In this document: in pieces, positions 19,876 through 21,341 of the stretch
How the letters are laid out: every line of letters starts with the position of its first letter
How positions within the stretch are numbered: the stretch's first letter is position 1
IMG/VR virus record: IMGVR_UViG_3300032287_002786
Location: 1 to 21,341 of that record
Source of the DNA: a virus
Reading direction: 5' to 3' (one strand)
DNA length: 21,341 bases
Translations under genes and position numbers: made by a program
Notes under the pieces: model-generated
The model's database searches: none
What the model was told of the DNA's origin: nothing
Seen by the model: only the letters and a program-made list of their open reading frames with translations

Positions 19876-20035
19876 AATTCTTGAAAAAATTTTATTCTTT
19901 CTAATCATTCTTGCATTGATATTATCGGCTTTTGTTTTTGGCTCTTATATACAAACGCAAAACAAATTAGACATGCAAGAACTAGAAGAAATTGTGGATA
20001 AGGAAATAAATGAAAACCATGGAAAAAGAAACTAA
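19859..20035 (+). CDS. 58-aa single-pass membrane protein
   Basis: 58 aa. The N-terminus MKILNEILEKI leads into a hydrophobic helix (about 12-30, FFLIILALILSAFVFGSY), followed by an acidic, helical tail (LDMQELEEIVDKEINE). Probably an inner-membrane protein with the tail on the other side. Overlaps both neighbours in different frames (17 nt and 26 nt). Confidence 0.58.
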   Translation: MKILNEILEKILFFLIILALILSAFVFGSYIQTQNKLDMQELEEIVDKEINENHGKRN

Positions 20036-20291
20036 ATATAAATTTGTCGAAACTACAGGCTGTACTGCATTTGATTTTGTAGTAAATGATACTTCATTAT
20101 CTGTATTATCGAAAGAAGAAATTAATGAAATTCTAGATTACCTTTTTGTTAAAGTTAAAGAAGGTATTAACGATAATACAATACTCTTCCCTGATGTGGT
20201 GAAATTGTTCCAACCTGATGATTGGCATTATGGTACGGAAAATTGTGAAAGTTGTGGCGACACTGTGGATGATATGACATGGAACATATGA
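20010..20291 (+). CDS. unknown small acidic phage protein
   Basis: 93 aa, not assigned. Acidic, with a helical middle (SKEEINEILDYLFVKVKEGI) and a C-terminal CESCGD. AAGGAA before the ATG at 20010 can serve as an SD. Followed by the PQ-loop gene with an overlapping start. Confidence 0.64.
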   Translation: MKTMEKETKYKFVETTGCTAFDFVVNDTSLSVLSKEEINEILDYLFVKVKEGINDNTILFPDVVKLFQPDDWHYGTENCESCGDTVDDMTWNI

Positions 20292-20560
20292 TTAAAGAAC
20301 TAATATACCAAGTATCTGGATTGCTGATGACTTTTTGTTATTTGATTTGTACATTACCACAAATAATTAAAACATATAAAACCAAATCTGCTAAAGACAT
20401 ATCGGCTGGTTCTTTGGGTTTAGTTGTTTCTGGTCATATATTTTCTATAGTATATGCCACATTTGGAAGCAATAACATTTGGGTTTTTGTTTGTGCATTG
20501 GGTGGTTTGATATCATCTGTCATTATGTTGATTCTTTGGAGCAAATACGGAAAACAATAA
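20288..20560 (+). CDS. PQ-loop membrane protein, SemiSWEET-like
   Basis: 90 aa from the ATG at 20288 (ATGA overlap); an ATG at 20279 adds three residues. It shows the single three-helix bundle of SemiSWEET and other PQ-loop proteins: helix 1 ending in the motif LPQIIKTYKTKSAKDIS (PQ at 24-25 from this start), helix 2 with GSLGLVVSGHIFSIVYATFG, and helix 3 with NIWVFVCALGGLISSVIMLILW. The 'PQ-x3-Tyr-x4-Ser/Lys-x-Ile-S' pattern is diagnostic. Bacterial SemiSWEETs dimerise to pass sugars across the inner membrane. The cargo here is unknown. A membrane transporter fold is unusual in a phage and suggests acquisition from a bacterium. Confidence 0.8.
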   Translation: MIKELIYQVSGLLMTFCYLICTLPQIIKTYKTKSAKDISAGSLGLVVSGHIFSIVYATFGSNNIWVFVCALGGLISSVIMLILWSKYGKQ

Positions 20561-20561
20561 T

Positions 20562-20704
20562 ATGATTTTAGCACTATCCGATATCCATTTAGGAAGTCCA
20601 ATATGCCAAGCCGATTTGACCTTGGAAATTCTGGATGTGATTTGCCAATTACCTATGCTTTGATAGATGATAGAGGTAATATAGAATTAAAAAATTATGA
20701 ATGA
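20562..20704 (+). pseudogene. remnant of a metallophosphoesterase gene with internal deletion
   Basis: The frame from 20562 reads MILALSDIHLGSPICQAD and stops at 20663. SDIHLGS is the first metal motif of calcineurin-like phosphoesterases, normally followed by about 150-250 more residues. From 20603 a different frame reads MPSRFDLGNSGCDLPITYALID and runs to the stop at 20702-20704; this looks like the C-terminal end of such a protein. The N- and C-terminal pieces are in different frames with the middle missing, as expected after an internal deletion near 20595-20605. A tiny functional peptide is possible but less likely. Confidence 0.55.
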
Positions 20705-20963
20705 AACATTTGAAGAATACAAGTACGCAATTCGTCACAAACCTACTAAAAAATGGGTTAATTTTAAAAATGATGATTTAGAATTAACGGCAACCGCTAT
20801 AGAATTAGTGGATTTCAAGGATTGTTTAATTGTAGCGGCTAGAGATTATCTTGAACTGTTTTTAAAAAGGAGTTCATTTAATAATAATCCAAATTATGGT
20901 AATGAAAATTTTTTAGAATTTGAGCTTGTAAAAATAAAAACAACATATACAATAGAATCATGA
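20697..20963 (+). CDS. unknown small phage protein
   Basis: 88 aa, not recognised. MNETFEEYKYAIRHKPTKKWVNF looks like a beta-strand segment with a KWV core, followed by helical parts (AIELVDFKDCLIVAARDYLELFL) and a strand at the C-terminus. The ATG lies inside the end of the phosphoesterase remnant. Ends with an ATGA overlap. Confidence 0.62.
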   Translation: MNETFEEYKYAIRHKPTKKWVNFKNDDLELTATAIELVDFKDCLIVAARDYLELFLKRSSFNNNPNYGNENFLEFELVKIKTTYTIES

Positions 20964-21226
20964 GCGATTTTACAAAACCATATACACCGAAAGGAAAACA
21001 TCCAGAAGACGCAATCTATGAAGTTAAAGAGTTTTTTAGAAAACTACAAGACGTTCAAGAAGATTATTTTCAAAGATTGTCTAAAGGATTAAAATTAACC
21101 GAAGAAGGAGAAGAATATCTTTTCGATTACATTTATAATACATATAATGAAGTTGACGAAATTGACGACTTTTCTCATTATCTAGAAACCCTTGGTAGAA
21201 ACTACAAAGATTTAATTAAAAAATAA
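20960..21226 (+). CDS. unknown small acidic phage protein
   Basis: 88 aa, not recognised. MSDFTKPYTPKGKHPEDAIYEVKEFFRKLQDV, then a helical acidic body (LTEEGEEYLFDYIYNTYNEVDEIDDFSHYLETLG). No catalytic motif. It starts by ATGA overlap with the previous gene and ends 2 nt before the next ATG. Confidence 0.64.
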   Translation: MSDFTKPYTPKGKHPEDAIYEVKEFFRKLQDVQEDYFQRLSKGLKLTEEGEEYLFDYIYNTYNEVDEIDDFSHYLETLGRNYKDLIKK

Positions 21227-21228
21227 TT

Positions 21229-21341
21229 ATGTTACAAAAAATTGATCCATTTATTGCGGCTTGTATATTTATGATAGTTTGCTCGTTTGCTTTTTTTACT
21301 TTTTTGATTAAAACAGAAAACGAAAACAAAAACAAGAGAAT
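21229..21341 (+). CDS. partial small membrane protein, cut by the window end
   Basis: At least 37 residues, open to the right edge. MLQKIDPF leads into a hydrophobic segment (about 9-27, IAACIFMIVCSFAFFTFLI), then a polar KTENENKNK tail. It matches the small single-pass membrane proteins at 11990, 16320 and 19859. Confidence 0.5.
   Translation, partial: MLQKIDPFIAACIFMIVCSFAFFTFLIKTENENKNKR

Overview
The window looks like part of the genome of a tailed phage of the T4 superfamily (myovirus), AT-rich, with a host that cannot be named from the sequence. The evidence is a gp61-type primase, a gp20-type portal, proteins built like neck protein gp14 and tail-sheath stabiliser gp15, a phage GroES (gp31 role), a T4 Rnl1-type RNA ligase, and late promoters of the TATAAATA/CTAAATA type. 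Genes are packed tightly with ATGA/TAATG overlaps. There is no gene-free stretch over 300 bases, and I saw no tRNA or CRISPR array.

Layout. (1) 1-3081: the primase runs rightward, a likely virion gene runs leftward (1065-1481), then four small unknown genes run rightward, including a zinc-ribbon membrane protein. (2) 3082-6026: a leftward late block with the portal, a 125-aa protein and the gp14-like neck protein, ending in a hairpin at 3063-3087. (3) 6092-8396: rightward genes for a small gp62-like clamp-loader subunit, GroES, a WYL_2/Sm-like protein, an unknown protein and gp15. (4) 8439-10422: a nucleotide/nuclease operon with a PD-(D/E)XK nuclease, a dCMP deaminase and a second, divergent deaminase. 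(5) 10453-13958: accessory genes including a single-chain ABC-ATPase/GNAT fusion and an HNH nuclease. (6) 14859-17988: a metallophosphoesterase, small proteins and the RNA ligase. (7) 18936-21341: small accessory genes including a PQ-loop (SemiSWEET-like) membrane protein and the remains of a deleted phosphoesterase gene. Two antisense homing-endonuclease genes (HNH at 13962-14744, GIY-YIG at 17995-18825) separate operons 5/6 and 6/7.

The most striking feature is regulatory. Seven sigma70-like promoters (upstream of 45, 6092, 8439, 10453, 12730, 16424 and 18936) have their -10 element only 5-8 nt before the start codon. Three leftward late promoters have TAAATA exactly 5 nt before ATG. Transcription would therefore begin at or next to the first codon. 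This predicts that operon-leading genes are translated from leaderless mRNAs, while several internal genes keep Shine-Dalgarno sites. The two antisense homing-endonuclease genes occupy the same niche: each sits between the last stop codon of a rightward operon and a terminator whose U-tract runs into the next TTGACA promoter.
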